This document shows positions 32,536 to 40,569 of a stretch of 40,569 nucleotides of DNA, piece after piece; the stretch's first letter is position 1, and every line of letters begins with the position of its first letter. The notes beneath the pieces were generated by a model that searched no databases, had not been told where the DNA came from, and was given only the letters and a program-made list of their open reading frames with translations. A program made the translations under genes and the position numbers. Source of the DNA: Nitrosopumilales archaeon (GTDB taxonomy: Archaea; Thermoproteota; Nitrososphaeria; Nitrososphaerales; Nitrosopumilaceae); the NCBI GenBank assembly GCA_007280465.1, contig QYPM01000033.1, positions 1 to 40,569 on the forward strand. The letters are read 5' to 3'.

Positions 32536-32952
32536 ATGGTTCAGATTCAAGCATCCATTGAGATTGATTCTCCCATAGACAAGGTATGGGGTTTAGTATC
32601 TGATCTTGATTCCGAGCCAAAATTTTGGAGAGGAACTAAAGAAGTCAGGAACATCTCAAAAGAGGGGAACGTCATAACAAGAGAGGTTACCATAGCATTC
32701 AAAGACTCAAAATGCATGCAGACTGTAACACTTTATCCTAAAGAGAAAATACATGTTCAATTTACAAAAGGAATCATTGAGGGAAGTAAGACGATCACAC
32801 TGGTTCCACTAGAAAACAAGACAAGACTTGATGTCGCATGGGACATGAAATTATCAGGCATGATGGGCATGTTTACAGGCATGATAAAAAAACACATTCA
32901 GAGTGGTACTGAGCAAGCCCTCGAGAGTATAAAGCAAGAATCTCAGAGATAG
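32536..32952 (+). CDS. SRPBCC (START-like) ligand-binding protein
   Basis: A 138-residue single-domain protein with the helix-grip pattern of the polyketide cyclase/START superfamily: IEIDSPIDKVWGLVSDLDSEPKFW at the start, alternating strands in the middle (VITREVTIAF, TVTLYPKEKIHVQF, KTITLVPLENKTRLDVAWDM), and a long C-terminal helix (SGTEQALESIKQES). Such domains bind lipids or other hydrophobic ligands. It is the first gene of an operon, four bases before a membrane glycosyltransferase, which hints at handling a lipid-linked substrate (inference). Confidence 0.8.
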   Translation: MVQIQASIEIDSPIDKVWGLVSDLDSEPKFWRGTKEVRNISKEGNVITREVTIAFKDSKCMQTVTLYPKEKIHVQFTKGIIEGSKTITLVPLENKTRLDVAWDMKLSGMMGMFTGMIKKHIQSGTEQALESIKQESQR

Positions 32953-32956
32953 ACAG

Positions 32957-34165
32957 ATGTACTTTTTTGTGGACATAATCAACTACATTCTTGCAGCTAT
33001 TTTGTTAGGTGTTGCCATAGCATGGATATTTTTGATAAAATCAATGTGGCTTACTTTTCGAGATTCGCCTTTTTTAGATAAATTTAATTCTATGCCACAT
33101 AATTCTCCAAAGGTATCCATAATTTTGCCAGCTAGAAATGAAGAGGTATTTATTGAAAAATGTATAAATTCTCTTTTAGAACAAGATTACAAAAATTATG
33201 AGATAATAGCAATTGATGACATGTCAGATGATAATACAGGTAACATAATAAAAAAAATTTCTAAAGTAAATTCTAAAGTTGTACATGTTCTAGCAGACCC
33301 CAAACCTGAAAAATGGACAGGAAAGAATTGGGCATGTTTTGAAGGTTTTAGAAAGTCATCAGGTGAACTATTGTTATTTACAGATGCAGATACATTTCAT
33401 ACAGGAAAGACAATTTCTCTTGCAGTGGATCATCTAATGAGTGAAGAATTAGATGCACTTACAGTCATTCCAAAGATGCTCTGTCTTGATTGGTGGACAA
33501 AAATCACTCTACCAGTACTATCCACTTTTCTTCACACAAGATTTTCTGCTTTAAGAGTAAACGATCCTTCTAAAAAAACTGGATATTTTTTTGGTAGTTT
33601 TTTCATAATAAAAAGAAAAACGTATGAATCAGTAGGAACTCATGAGGGAGTAAAAAGCGACATTGTGGAAGATGGTGCACTGGGCAAAAAAGTAAAGGAA
33701 CAAGGATTTAAGCTAAAAATGGTACGTGGGGAACATCTAGTTGAGGCAGTATGGGCAAGAGATTGGGCCACTTTATGGCATGCCCTTAAGAGATTAATGA
33801 TTCCACTCTACATACAATCAAACAAAGTAGCTGTAGGAATATTCTTTGCAGTACTTTTCTTGCTATTCATGCCATTTCCAATTCTTGCCTATTCTGCAAT
33901 ATTTGCCAACATCTCAGAATCATTTGGTATCTTATGCTGGATTTCATTAATTTCAGTAGGATTATTTTATCTGGGAAGCATCATCGATGCAAAGAAGGGG
34001 TTATCGCTAGGATTTCGACATGCATTATTTGCCCCAATTGGTAGTACGGTGATTATAGCCGGGTTTCTGACAGGGATTTTACATGCTAGAAGAAGTAATT
34101 CTCTTACTTGGAGAGGGAGAACATATTCCCTATCGGAAACGGTACAACATTCCATTAATTTGTGA
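32957..34165 (+). CDS. Membrane-anchored family 2 glycosyltransferase
   Basis: A 402-residue GT2 enzyme. An N-terminal helix (about 8-27) precedes a GT-A domain with VSIILPARNEE, AIDDMSDDNT, LFTDADT and a later VEDGALGKKV; three C-terminal helices follow. The processive QxxRW motif is absent, so it probably adds a single sugar, likely to a lipid or lipid carrier. Overall it resembles CrtQ/HpnB-type carotenoid or hopanoid-associated glycosyltransferases, but that specificity is not supported in this organism. The stop overlaps the GTG of the HtrA gene by four bases (GTGA). Confidence 0.83.
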   Translation: MYFFVDIINYILAAILLGVAIAWIFLIKSMWLTFRDSPFLDKFNSMPHNSPKVSIILPARNEEVFIEKCINSLLEQDYKNYEIIAIDDMSDDNTGNIIKKISKVNSKVVHVLADPKPEKWTGKNWACFEGFRKSSGELLLFTDADTFHTGKTISLAVDHLMSEELDALTVIPKMLCLDWWTKITLPVLSTFLHTRFSALRVNDPSKKTGYFFGSFFIIKRKTYESVGTHEGVKSDIVEDGALGKKVKEQGFKLKMVRGEHLVEAVWARDWATLWHALKRLMIPLYIQSNKVAVGIFFAVLFLLFMPFPILAYSAIFANISESFGILCWISLISVGLFYLGSIIDAKKGLSLGFRHALFAPIGSTVIIAGFLTGILHARRSNSLTWRGRTYSLSETVQHSINL

Positions 34166-35331
34166 GTAAGGATTATACAGTAACCTCGGATACTTTTAGA
34201 TTCTTGGATAAGACAACTGCAATTTTAGGTGGAACTTATGGAATAATTGTATTAATTTTGGTATTGACGTTTGTGTCTGGACAACAAAAAACAGATCCCA
34301 TGCATCAAACTGTTACACCACTAGGAAACATTATTCAATCAAATCCTACATCACACTTGAGCTTGGCAGATCTTTTTTCTAAATCTCAGGATGGGGTTGT
34401 TCAGATTATAGTTCGTAAAACAAGTGATAATTCTTCAGACAGAGCTATTGGTTCAGGAATTGTATATGATCTCAGTGGACATATTATTACAAGCAATCAT
34501 GTTGTGGATGACTATCAAAAAATTAGAGTAGTGTTTCATAATGGAGAATCTTACTCTGCCAAAATCACTGGTACTGATCAATTTGCAGACCTTGCAGTAA
34601 TCAAAGTGGATGCAGATCCCCAAACATTCCATACACTACCACTGGGAGATTCTTCAAAACTTAGAATTGGAGATCAAGTCATAGCTATAGGAAGTCCCTT
34701 TGGTTTGACCGGTTCTATGACCACTGGAATAGTAAGCCAGTTAGGAAGAATATTGAATCCTCCTAACATAGGATCATTTTCTATTCCAAATGTAATTCAG
34801 ACAGATGCTGCAATAAATCCTGGAAATTCAGGCGGTCCCCTTTTGAATGATCAAGGTCAGGTAATTGGCATCAATACAGCAATTCAAACTCAGACTGGAG
34901 AATTTTCTGGAGTAGGGTTTGCAATTCCATCAAACACCATGAAGAGAATTATCCCGCATCTCATTCAGGACGGACATTACAAACATCCGTGGTTAGGAGT
35001 ATCAGGAATATCGGTTGACCCTGACTTGTCAGATAATCTTGGACTTTCTACACAATCAGGATTTCTTATCGAGAATATAGTACCAGATAGTCCAGCTTCT
35101 AAAGCAGGCCTACACGCATCAAATCAAACAAAGATGGTAGACGGGATCAAATACAAATTTGGTGGAGATATAATTACTGGAGTTGATAATAGCCCTGTTA
35201 AAAAACTAGAAGATCTCCTAAATTATCTTCAAGATAACAAATCCGCCGGGGATAAAATGATTTTGAAGATAAGTCGGGGGGGTAAATCCATGGATGTAAC
35301 TCTAGTCCTGCAGGAAAGACCTAGTCAATAG
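34162..35331 (+). CDS. HtrA/DegP-type serine protease with PDZ domain
   Basis: A 389-residue membrane-anchored protease. An N-terminal helix (about 24-41) places the rest outside the cell. The trypsin-like domain has the full catalytic triad: His113 in SNHVV, Asp143 in ADLAVIKVD and Ser223 in GNSGGPLL. A single PDZ domain (about 275-385) follows, containing FLIENIVPDSPASKAGL and GDIITGVDN. HtrA proteases degrade misfolded or surface proteins. The GTG start at 34162 overlaps the glycosyltransferase stop, so the two proteins are made from one mRNA. Confidence 0.92.
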   Translation: MSKDYTVTSDTFRFLDKTTAILGGTYGIIVLILVLTFVSGQQKTDPMHQTVTPLGNIIQSNPTSHLSLADLFSKSQDGVVQIIVRKTSDNSSDRAIGSGIVYDLSGHIITSNHVVDDYQKIRVVFHNGESYSAKITGTDQFADLAVIKVDADPQTFHTLPLGDSSKLRIGDQVIAIGSPFGLTGSMTTGIVSQLGRILNPPNIGSFSIPNVIQTDAAINPGNSGGPLLNDQGQVIGINTAIQTQTGEFSGVGFAIPSNTMKRIIPHLIQDGHYKHPWLGVSGISVDPDLSDNLGLSTQSGFLIENIVPDSPASKAGLHASNQTKMVDGIKYKFGGDIITGVDNSPVKKLEDLLNYLQDNKSAGDKMILKISRGGKSMDVTLVLQERPSQ

Positions 35332-35340
35332 CAGCACAAG

Positions 35341-35349
35341 CATAAATAC
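35341..35349 (+). promoter_or_regulatory. TATA box for the cofG-cofH-tldE operon
   Basis: CATAAATAC is centred about 29 bases before the TTG at 35374. It lies in the 42-base gap after the HtrA gene, which suggests separate transcription of the F420 genes. Confidence 0.4.
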
Positions 35350-35373
35350 AACTGTTAAAGCTATCATGACTAG

Positions 35374-36543
35374 TTGAGCGAGCTCGTCCTCAGTTCTGAG
35401 TTGTTAAATAGATTAATCGATGGCAGTGTACCATCAAAGGATGAAGCTTATCAAATTTATCAAGATGCAGAAAGAGACCCTTCAGAACTTTACAAAGTAT
35501 CCCAATTTTTAAGAAGCAAACACAAGGGCACCATAGTAACTTATTCAAGAAAAGTCTTTTTTAATTTGATAAATCTTTGTCGTGATACATGCTCTTATTG
35601 TACTTACAAATCAGAGCCGGGTCAGGCAAAAATTTCAATGTTGTCAAAAAAAGACATTACAGAACTTGTGAATATTGGAAAAAACTACAATTGTACAGAG
35701 GCATTATTTGTCACAGGTGAACGACCCGAACAAAAATATCATGAAGCCAGAGCGTGGCTTAAAGAAAATGGATTTTCCAGTACTGCAGAATATCTGGTTC
35801 ATGCATCAGAGATTGCGCTAAAAGGAGGACTTTTTCCCCACACCAACGCCGGAAATCTCACAAAAGATGAGATGCGCGAGTTAAAAAAGACAAATGTAAG
35901 CTTGGGTCTGATGCTAGAGAATTCAAGTGAGAGACTTTCTGAAAAAAACATGGCACACCAATTTGCTCCAAGTAAAAATCCCAAAGCAAGAATTAAAGTA
36001 CTTCAAAATGCAGGAGAATTAAAAATTCCAATGACTACAGGATTACTGGTAGGAATTGGAGAAAGCCCCTTTGAATTAATTGATTCAATTTATTCCATAA
36101 AACAAATTCATGACCAACATCAACATATCCAAGAAGTAATTTTACAAAACTTTCAGCCAAAACAGGATACCCCTATGAGAGATAGTCCTTCCCCACAAGA
36201 AAAATACTTTAAAACACTAGTTGCAATGACCAGAATAATTTTTCCTAAAATGAATATTCAGATACCTCCAAATCTTTCTCCCAAATCATATTCATCGTTT
36301 CTTTCAGCAGGAATTAATGATTGGGGAGGAATATCACCAATAACTCGCGATTATGTAAATCCAGAATTCCCATGGCCTCAAATTGAAGATGTCAAGAAAG
36401 ATTGTTTCAATGCTGGATTTCACCTAAGAGCAAGATTTCCAGTTTATCCAGAATTTTTCTCACTAGTAAATCCCGACTTGCAGTCAAAAATGTTAGAAAT
36501 TGCAGACACTGAAAAACTAGTAAGCAAGGAGTATGTCAAATGA
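35374..36543 (+). CDS. cofG: FO synthase subunit CofG (radical SAM)
   Basis: A 389-residue radical SAM enzyme. TYSRKVFFNLINLCRDTCSYC carries the CxxxCxxC cluster site (Cys69, Cys73, Cys76), and the context matches CofG. Later segments PHTNAGNLT, GLLVGIGES, QNFQPKQDTPM and GINDWGGISP are also characteristic. With CofH it makes FO (7,8-didemethyl-8-hydroxy-5-deazariboflavin) from 5-amino-6-ribitylamino-uracil and tyrosine. The first start is TTG 35374. The 3' end overlaps cofH by four bases (ATGA). Confidence 0.93.
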   Translation: MSELVLSSELLNRLIDGSVPSKDEAYQIYQDAERDPSELYKVSQFLRSKHKGTIVTYSRKVFFNLINLCRDTCSYCTYKSEPGQAKISMLSKKDITELVNIGKNYNCTEALFVTGERPEQKYHEARAWLKENGFSSTAEYLVHASEIALKGGLFPHTNAGNLTKDEMRELKKTNVSLGLMLENSSERLSEKNMAHQFAPSKNPKARIKVLQNAGELKIPMTTGLLVGIGESPFELIDSIYSIKQIHDQHQHIQEVILQNFQPKQDTPMRDSPSPQEKYFKTLVAMTRIIFPKMNIQIPPNLSPKSYSSFLSAGINDWGGISPITRDYVNPEFPWPQIEDVKKDCFNAGFHLRARFPVYPEFFSLVNPDLQSKMLEIADTEKLVSKEYVK

Positions 36544-37808
36544 GCATAATTCACACATCTTCATTTGATGCGCTTCTAAGAAACTCAGACCCATTAATAT
36601 CAGAGACTTTGAATCGTGCCTTGGATGAAAAAGAAATTTCAGTCAGCGAGGCAACAAGATTATTTTATGCAAAAGGACTTGATTTTCACCTAATTGGATT
36701 AGTTGCAGATGAGCTAAGAAAAAGAAGAGTTGGAGATATTGTAACATATGTCGTAAATCGAAACATCAACTTTACCAATGTCTGCATAAAACAATGTGGT
36801 TTTTGTGCATTTAGCAGAGACTTTCGTGAAGAGGAAGGATACTTTTTACCAATGGATGAGATAGTGCGACGTGCTAAGGAAGCACAGGCATTAGGTGCCA
36901 CAGAAGTTTGTGTTCAAGCAGGATTACCTCCAGATATGGAAGGAGGTATGTATGAGAATATTTGCAGAGCCATTAAATCAGAAGTTGGCGATATTCACAT
37001 CCATGGTTTTTCACCTGAAGAAGTTCTATACGGGGCTACAAGATCAAATATTTCAATTAAAGAATACCTAATTAGATTAAAAGATGCCGGAGTAAATTCA
37101 CTACCAGGAACTGCAGCCGAAATTTTAGACCAAGCAATGCGAGATAAAATTTCCCCTGGCAGAATCAGTGTCAGCAAATGGATTGAAGTTATCAAGACTG
37201 CACACAAAATAGGAATACCGTCAACTTCAACTATCATGTTTGGTCATCTGGAATCACCAGAGGATAGAGCAAAACACATTGCACTGATCAGAGACATACA
37301 AAAAGAAACAAAAGGATTTACCGAGTTTGTTCCATTAAATTTCATTCATTCAGAAGCTCCCATGTACAAAGAGAATCTACACCTTAACATCAGAAATGGG
37401 GCGGATGGAAAAGATGTCTTGCTGATGCACGCAATATCAAGAATAATGTTAAACAATCACATTAACAACATCCAGACATCGTGGGTAAAAGAAGGGGCCG
37501 AGATGGCACAACTAACATTGTGCTGGGGGGCAAATGACTTTGGTGGAACGCTCATCAATGAAAGTATTTCCACCGCAGCAGGATCTGGACATGGGCAATT
37601 ATTAAAACCAAAAGACATTAGACAAGTAATAAGACAAATAGGAAGAATTCCTGCCCAGAGGACAACATCTTACAAGATAATCAAGACTTACACCTCTGAA
37701 GATGGTAAAGACCCACTAGATGAAGTTCAAAATATATCTAGGTTTGGTTCATATCATGAATTAATAAAACTGGATAGATATAGGTACAAAAACAATAGGC
37801 GAAACTAG
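36540..37808 (+). CDS. cofH: FO synthase subunit CofH (radical SAM)
   Basis: A 422-residue radical SAM enzyme, partner of CofG. NINFTNVCIKQCGFCAF holds the cluster cysteines Cys82, Cys86 and Cys89; EVCVQAGLPPDM, HIHGFSPEEV, SLPGTAAEIL and the C-terminal GGTLINESISTAAG are typical of CofH (and of MqnC relatives, from which adjacency to cofG distinguishes it). It joins tyrosine to the ribityl-uracil substrate. The ATG at 36540 lies in the cofG stop, and the tldE-like gene starts at the base after its own stop. Confidence 0.93.
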   Translation: MSIIHTSSFDALLRNSDPLISETLNRALDEKEISVSEATRLFYAKGLDFHLIGLVADELRKRRVGDIVTYVVNRNINFTNVCIKQCGFCAFSRDFREEEGYFLPMDEIVRRAKEAQALGATEVCVQAGLPPDMEGGMYENICRAIKSEVGDIHIHGFSPEEVLYGATRSNISIKEYLIRLKDAGVNSLPGTAAEILDQAMRDKISPGRISVSKWIEVIKTAHKIGIPSTSTIMFGHLESPEDRAKHIALIRDIQKETKGFTEFVPLNFIHSEAPMYKENLHLNIRNGADGKDVLLMHAISRIMLNNHINNIQTSWVKEGAEMAQLTLCWGANDFGGTLINESISTAAGSGHGQLLKPKDIRQVIRQIGRIPAQRTTSYKIIKTYTSEDGKDPLDEVQNISRFGSYHELIKLDRYRYKNNRRN

Positions 37809-39161
37809 TTGTCATATTGTGATGACATACTCAAAAGATCAAAGGCCCTCCATTTAGACGAATGTGAAGCAATCTCAATACAGAAAAATATTACAACGGT
37901 AAGAATAACTGATTCTGAAATAGCAGAGATAAAGCACAATCAAGAAGATTCCGTTGCTGTACGCATAATTCATGAAAAGAAGATAATGTCGGCTAGATCA
38001 TTTTCAGGCAAAGAAGAAAATTTCCTAGATAAAATTTTAAAGACAAAATCATTTGTACAGCCAAAGAATTTTTGGAAATCACTCCCATTTCCTTCGCATA
38101 TATTGAAGATAGAAAGAACACATGATCCGCAACTTGCCAACATATCAGGCAATACAGCAATTGATATTGTAAATGAAATGATCAATTCTGCCACTCATGG
38201 AAAGATAACAAGAATATCAGGTTCGCTCAATATCGTTTCAGAGAGTTTTCAGATAAGAAATACTAATGGTTTGGATTGTTCAGACGATTCTACATTTATC
38301 TCAGGAACAATAAATGCAGAGTCTGAATCAGACTTGCCTGTCAGCGGCATAGGCATGAATTGTTCAAGAACTCTGAATAGTTTTTCAGCACAAGATGTTG
38401 GCAATGACGCTTCAGAGATGTGTATAAACTCAATTAATCCAAATAGAGTTGAACAGGACTCGTATGACATAATTTTTGAGCCTTATGCATTTGGGGAGTT
38501 GTTGGCATTTGTTTTTTCTTCAAACTTTAATTTGAAGACATATTCTGAGAAACGAAGTTGCTTTTCAGACAAATTAGAAAATAGCATTTCAAACGAGAAT
38601 TTTAATCTAATAGATGACCCACATAGTCCAGACGGCATAGGCAGCAAGTCATTTGATGATGAGGGGACTCCAACATCTCCTCGATTTCTAATAAAATCAG
38701 GTGTCTTGACTGGTTTATTTTCAGATTCTTTTGAGGCATTCAAGAATGGAACAATTTCAAGTGGAAATGCAGGCAGGCCCGGGTCACCAATGGGAAGATC
38801 TACCCAGTCTATTCCAATTCCCATACCACATAACTTGAAAGTTCCAAATGGTAATCACAGTAAAAATGAAATTATTCAAGAAACAAAGAAAGGATTGTTG
38901 ATTGGCAGATTGTGGTACACATATCCTGTAAATCCAGAACAGGGAGATTTTTCCTGTACTGCACGAAGTGGAATAAGAATAATAGAAAATGGTAAAATAG
39001 TTCATCCCGGCAAGTCTGTTAGAATAGTTCACAACTTGAAAACAATGCTCAAGAATATTTTATCAGTTGGAAATGATTCAAAAAATATTCTCCAGTGGAG
39101 TTCTTTACCATCCATAACACCTACTGTCAAAGTAGGTTCAGTAAAAGTAACTCCGATCTAA
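37809..39161 (+). CDS. TldE/PmbA-family protein
   Basis: A 450-residue member of the TldD/PmbA family. Recognisable parts are the N-terminal CEAISIQKNITTVRI strand region, SGSLNIVSESFQIRNTNGL, DGIGSKSFDDEGTPTSPRFLI, and NPEQGDFSCTARSGIRIIENGK. The HExxxH zinc motif of TldD is absent, as expected for the TldE/PmbA partner. TldD-TldE heterodimers degrade or mature unfolded peptides (microcins and other modified peptides). No tldD gene is in the window. Translation begins at TTG 37809 with zero spacing after cofH, so the gene belongs to the F420 operon. The 3' end overlaps the convergent exchanger gene by four bases. Confidence 0.85.
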   Translation: MSYCDDILKRSKALHLDECEAISIQKNITTVRITDSEIAEIKHNQEDSVAVRIIHEKKIMSARSFSGKEENFLDKILKTKSFVQPKNFWKSLPFPSHILKIERTHDPQLANISGNTAIDIVNEMINSATHGKITRISGSLNIVSESFQIRNTNGLDCSDDSTFISGTINAESESDLPVSGIGMNCSRTLNSFSAQDVGNDASEMCINSINPNRVEQDSYDIIFEPYAFGELLAFVFSSNFNLKTYSEKRSCFSDKLENSISNENFNLIDDPHSPDGIGSKSFDDEGTPTSPRFLIKSGVLTGLFSDSFEAFKNGTISSGNAGRPGSPMGRSTQSIPIPIPHNLKVPNGNHSKNEIIQETKKGLLIGRLWYTYPVNPEQGDFSCTARSGIRIIENGKIVHPGKSVRIVHNLKTMLKNILSVGNDSKNILQWSSLPSITPTVKVGSVKVTPI

Positions 39162-40174
39162 AGAGACGGCAGAACAAACTGCATGCCAATTCCTATTACA
39201 TATAAAATAAGAAGCATTATCCCAGATTTTAGACCCATCTTGTTTCTAAACATGGGAATCAATGCAATAATAGTAATTAGTGTAACAAGTATCATTTGAT
39301 TTTCTAATATCGCCGTGTTAGGTATTTTTGCTGTAAAGCCCCTGTAACTCATGGCTGCAAAAATGGCAACAGAGAGCAGTAGTGTATTGTTGAGTATTTT
39401 AGAACCAAGCACATTTGCTACTGCAATAGATGCACCACTTGCACTTTTTCTTGCAAGAAAGATCATGGATATTTTTTCAGGCATTTCACCTGCAAGCGGA
39501 CTAACTATAACTGCAAGTACAACAACTGAAACACCAAAGTCTACAGATACCCCTTCAAGAGCATGTACAAATGGTTCTGCACCAATAAAGATTCCAACAG
39601 TTCCTGCAACAAACAAAATCATGGCTCTTGTAAAGTGCTTTTTTGATTTTATTTGTGAACGATTTTCATGAAGATTTACCTCAAATGGTACCATTTTCAT
39701 TGCCTTCTTTTCTTTCTTCATCTCTCTAAAAGCAAATCCCATATAGACTGCAAACATTCCTGCAAACACTATTCCATCCATTATATCATATCCGTTGATG
39801 AACATAACCGCACCAGCAACAGCCGTTATTATTAGAAAAATTTTGTCCAGTCCAAATTCTTTAACATCAATGAATTTTTGTGGAGCTTTTGATAGGCGTG
39901 TAGTTGCTATAATTAACATGATTGCCAATCCAAAAGTCATCATGAATAAATTACTTCCAAGGGCAGATCCTATCGCAGTACCATATGATCCGTGTTTTGC
40001 AGCAGCAACAACTATCCCTATTTCTGGCAATGTTGTTGCCACACTAAGTAATGTCCTGCCTACAAATCTACCGCCCCATCTTTCTGCAAGGTGTTCGGCT
40101 CCATCAGATAACAACCAGCTAGCAAAAATTAATTCCCCTAACCAGCCAAGTAATAAAAGCACATTAGCGGCCAC
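39158..40174 (-). CDS. CaCA-family Na+(or H+)/Ca2+ exchanger
   Basis: A 338-residue polytopic antiporter with about ten helices in two inverted halves. The alpha-1 repeat has TTLPE (47-51) and GSALGSNLF (about 69-77); the alpha-2 repeat, near residues 225-265, has SPLAGEMPEK and NVLGSKILNN. The acidic residues of TLPE and EMPE bind the cation in this family. A cytosolic basic loop (around KKEKKAMKM) separates the halves. It begins at GTG 40174, with an AT-rich TAATAATA-like element about 26 bases upstream. It exports Ca2+ or a related cation; the exact ions are not readable. Confidence 0.87.
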   Translation of the reverse strand: MAANVLLLLGWLGELIFASWLLSDGAEHLAERWGGRFVGRTLLSVATTLPEIGIVVAAAKHGSYGTAIGSALGSNLFMMTFGLAIMLIIATTRLSKAPQKFIDVKEFGLDKIFLIITAVAGAVMFINGYDIMDGIVFAGMFAVYMGFAFREMKKEKKAMKMVPFEVNLHENRSQIKSKKHFTRAMILFVAGTVGIFIGAEPFVHALEGVSVDFGVSVVVLAVIVSPLAGEMPEKISMIFLARKSASGASIAVANVLGSKILNNTLLLSVAIFAAMSYRGFTAKIPNTAILENQMILVTLITIIALIPMFRNKMGLKSGIMLLILYVIGIGMQFVLPSL

Positions 40175-40286
40175 TGCATATTTGTATCAAATCAAGTATT
40201 ATTATTTGTGACTAAATTAAATTTCAGTCAATTGGAATAAAAAGATCAATAAAGAATTGCAATGATAAAAAGCGATTTATTTTTTG

Positions 40287-40520
40287 TTAATCTTTAACAA
40301 TAATCATAGTAAGCGTAGATTTTATTCCATCTAATTTCCTTATTTGATCAGTTATAGTCTCCCTCAATGATTCCATTGAATCAGATTCAATAATCATCAA
40401 TACATCGTAGACGCCATAAACTGGATAGGCTTCTTTTACATGAGGTATTTTTTTTAATTCGTTTACAATTTGGAGTTCTTTTCCAAGTTCTGCATTCATC
40501 AAAACAAACGCACTATGCAT
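40287..40520 (-). CDS. Stand-alone Lrp/AsnC effector-binding (RAM) domain protein
   Basis: A 77-residue protein consisting only of the beta-alpha-beta-beta-alpha-beta RAM domain of Lrp/AsnC regulators (HSAFVLMNAELGKELQIV, then KEAYPVYGVYDVLMIIE, then LDGIKSTLTMIIV). The helix-turn-helix DNA-binding half is absent. Such proteins bind amino acids or form mixed oligomers with full-length Lrp regulators and are common in thaumarchaea. A reverse-strand TTTTTATTC box about 25 bases upstream supports the ATG at 40520. Confidence 0.88.
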   Translation of the reverse strand: MHSAFVLMNAELGKELQIVNELKKIPHVKEAYPVYGVYDVLMIIESDSMESLRETITDQIRKLDGIKSTLTMIIVKD

Positions 40521-40569
40521 GTAAAAAGTCAGTATGTCTAGAATAAAAACAGATTGAATTTGTCCAAAA

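Noticed and set aside
39795-40211. 138-codon plus-strand frame opposite the cation exchanger
   Set aside because: It is a shadow of the membrane-protein codons on the other strand, where the CaCA alpha repeats are clear.
1-40569. CRISPR arrays, insertion sequences, integrases, attachment sites or replication origin
   Set aside because: No regularly spaced repeats, transposase or integrase motifs, tRNA-end duplications or origin-type repeat clusters were seen on either strand.

Overview
The window is archaeal and points to an ammonia-oxidising lineage of the Nitrososphaerota (Thaumarchaeota), probably Nitrosopumilales or a relative. The DNA is AT-rich. Information-processing genes are archaeal: aIF1/SUI1, a 54-residue Sec61-beta, Tsr3, type II methionine aminopeptidase, a UPF0148 zinc ribbon, DUF2070, DUF1512 and a CCA-less tRNA-Pro. 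One surface protein ends in a PEFG-CTERM-like tail, a signal I know mainly from thaumarchaea. Many genes have a TATA-like box about 24-28 bases before a GTG, TTG or ATG, which suggests leaderless mRNAs. This placement is by inference; no genome comparison could be run.

Layout. 1-5200: end of a J-domain gene, a possible acidic microprotein, then an extracellular polysaccharide locus. In that locus a secreted NodB-type deacetylase is divergent from a processive GT2 synthase, which is translationally coupled to a second, catalytically dead deacetylase homologue with a PEFG-CTERM-like tail. 5217-8431: small unknowns, a coiled-coil protein, a JAMM/MPN+ metalloprotease and a membrane zinc-ribbon protein. 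8555-13431: a three-gene peptide/nickel-type ABC importer without ATPases; its binding protein appears circularly permuted. 13576-17871: an Mrr-like nuclease, Sec61-beta coupled to DUF2070, UPF0148, aIF1 and a CPBP membrane protease. 17876-19427: cofC and cofD. 19559-27619: a membrane-anchored surface protein, RNase P RNA, an amino-acid permease fused to universal-stress domains, Tsr3, and a large lamin-tail-domain protein with seven repeated beta modules. 27768-32425: a zinc-ribbon membrane protein, tRNA-Pro, map, a small zinc ribbon coupled to DUF1512, a GlcD-type flavoprotein and a tRNA-binding OB-fold protein. 32536-35331: an SRPBCC - GT2 - HtrA operon. 35374-39161: cofG, cofH and a TldE/PmbA-family gene in one tight operon. 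39158-40520: a CaCA cation exchanger and a stand-alone Lrp/AsnC effector domain.

How the genes fit together. Four genes of coenzyme F420 biosynthesis lie in two clusters: cofG/cofH make the deazaflavin FO, and cofC/cofD activate and attach the phospho-acid side chain. The 339-5200 genes look like a system for making, modifying and anchoring an extracellular amino-sugar polymer. Several pairs share 4-base start/stop overlaps (GT2-deacetylase homologue, Sec61beta-DUF2070, aIF1-CPBP, GT2-HtrA, cofG-cofH, permease-permease, DUF1512-zinc ribbon). No insertion sequence, CRISPR array, integrase or phage gene was seen. No gene-free stretch exceeds 300 bases once the RNase P RNA is recognised.
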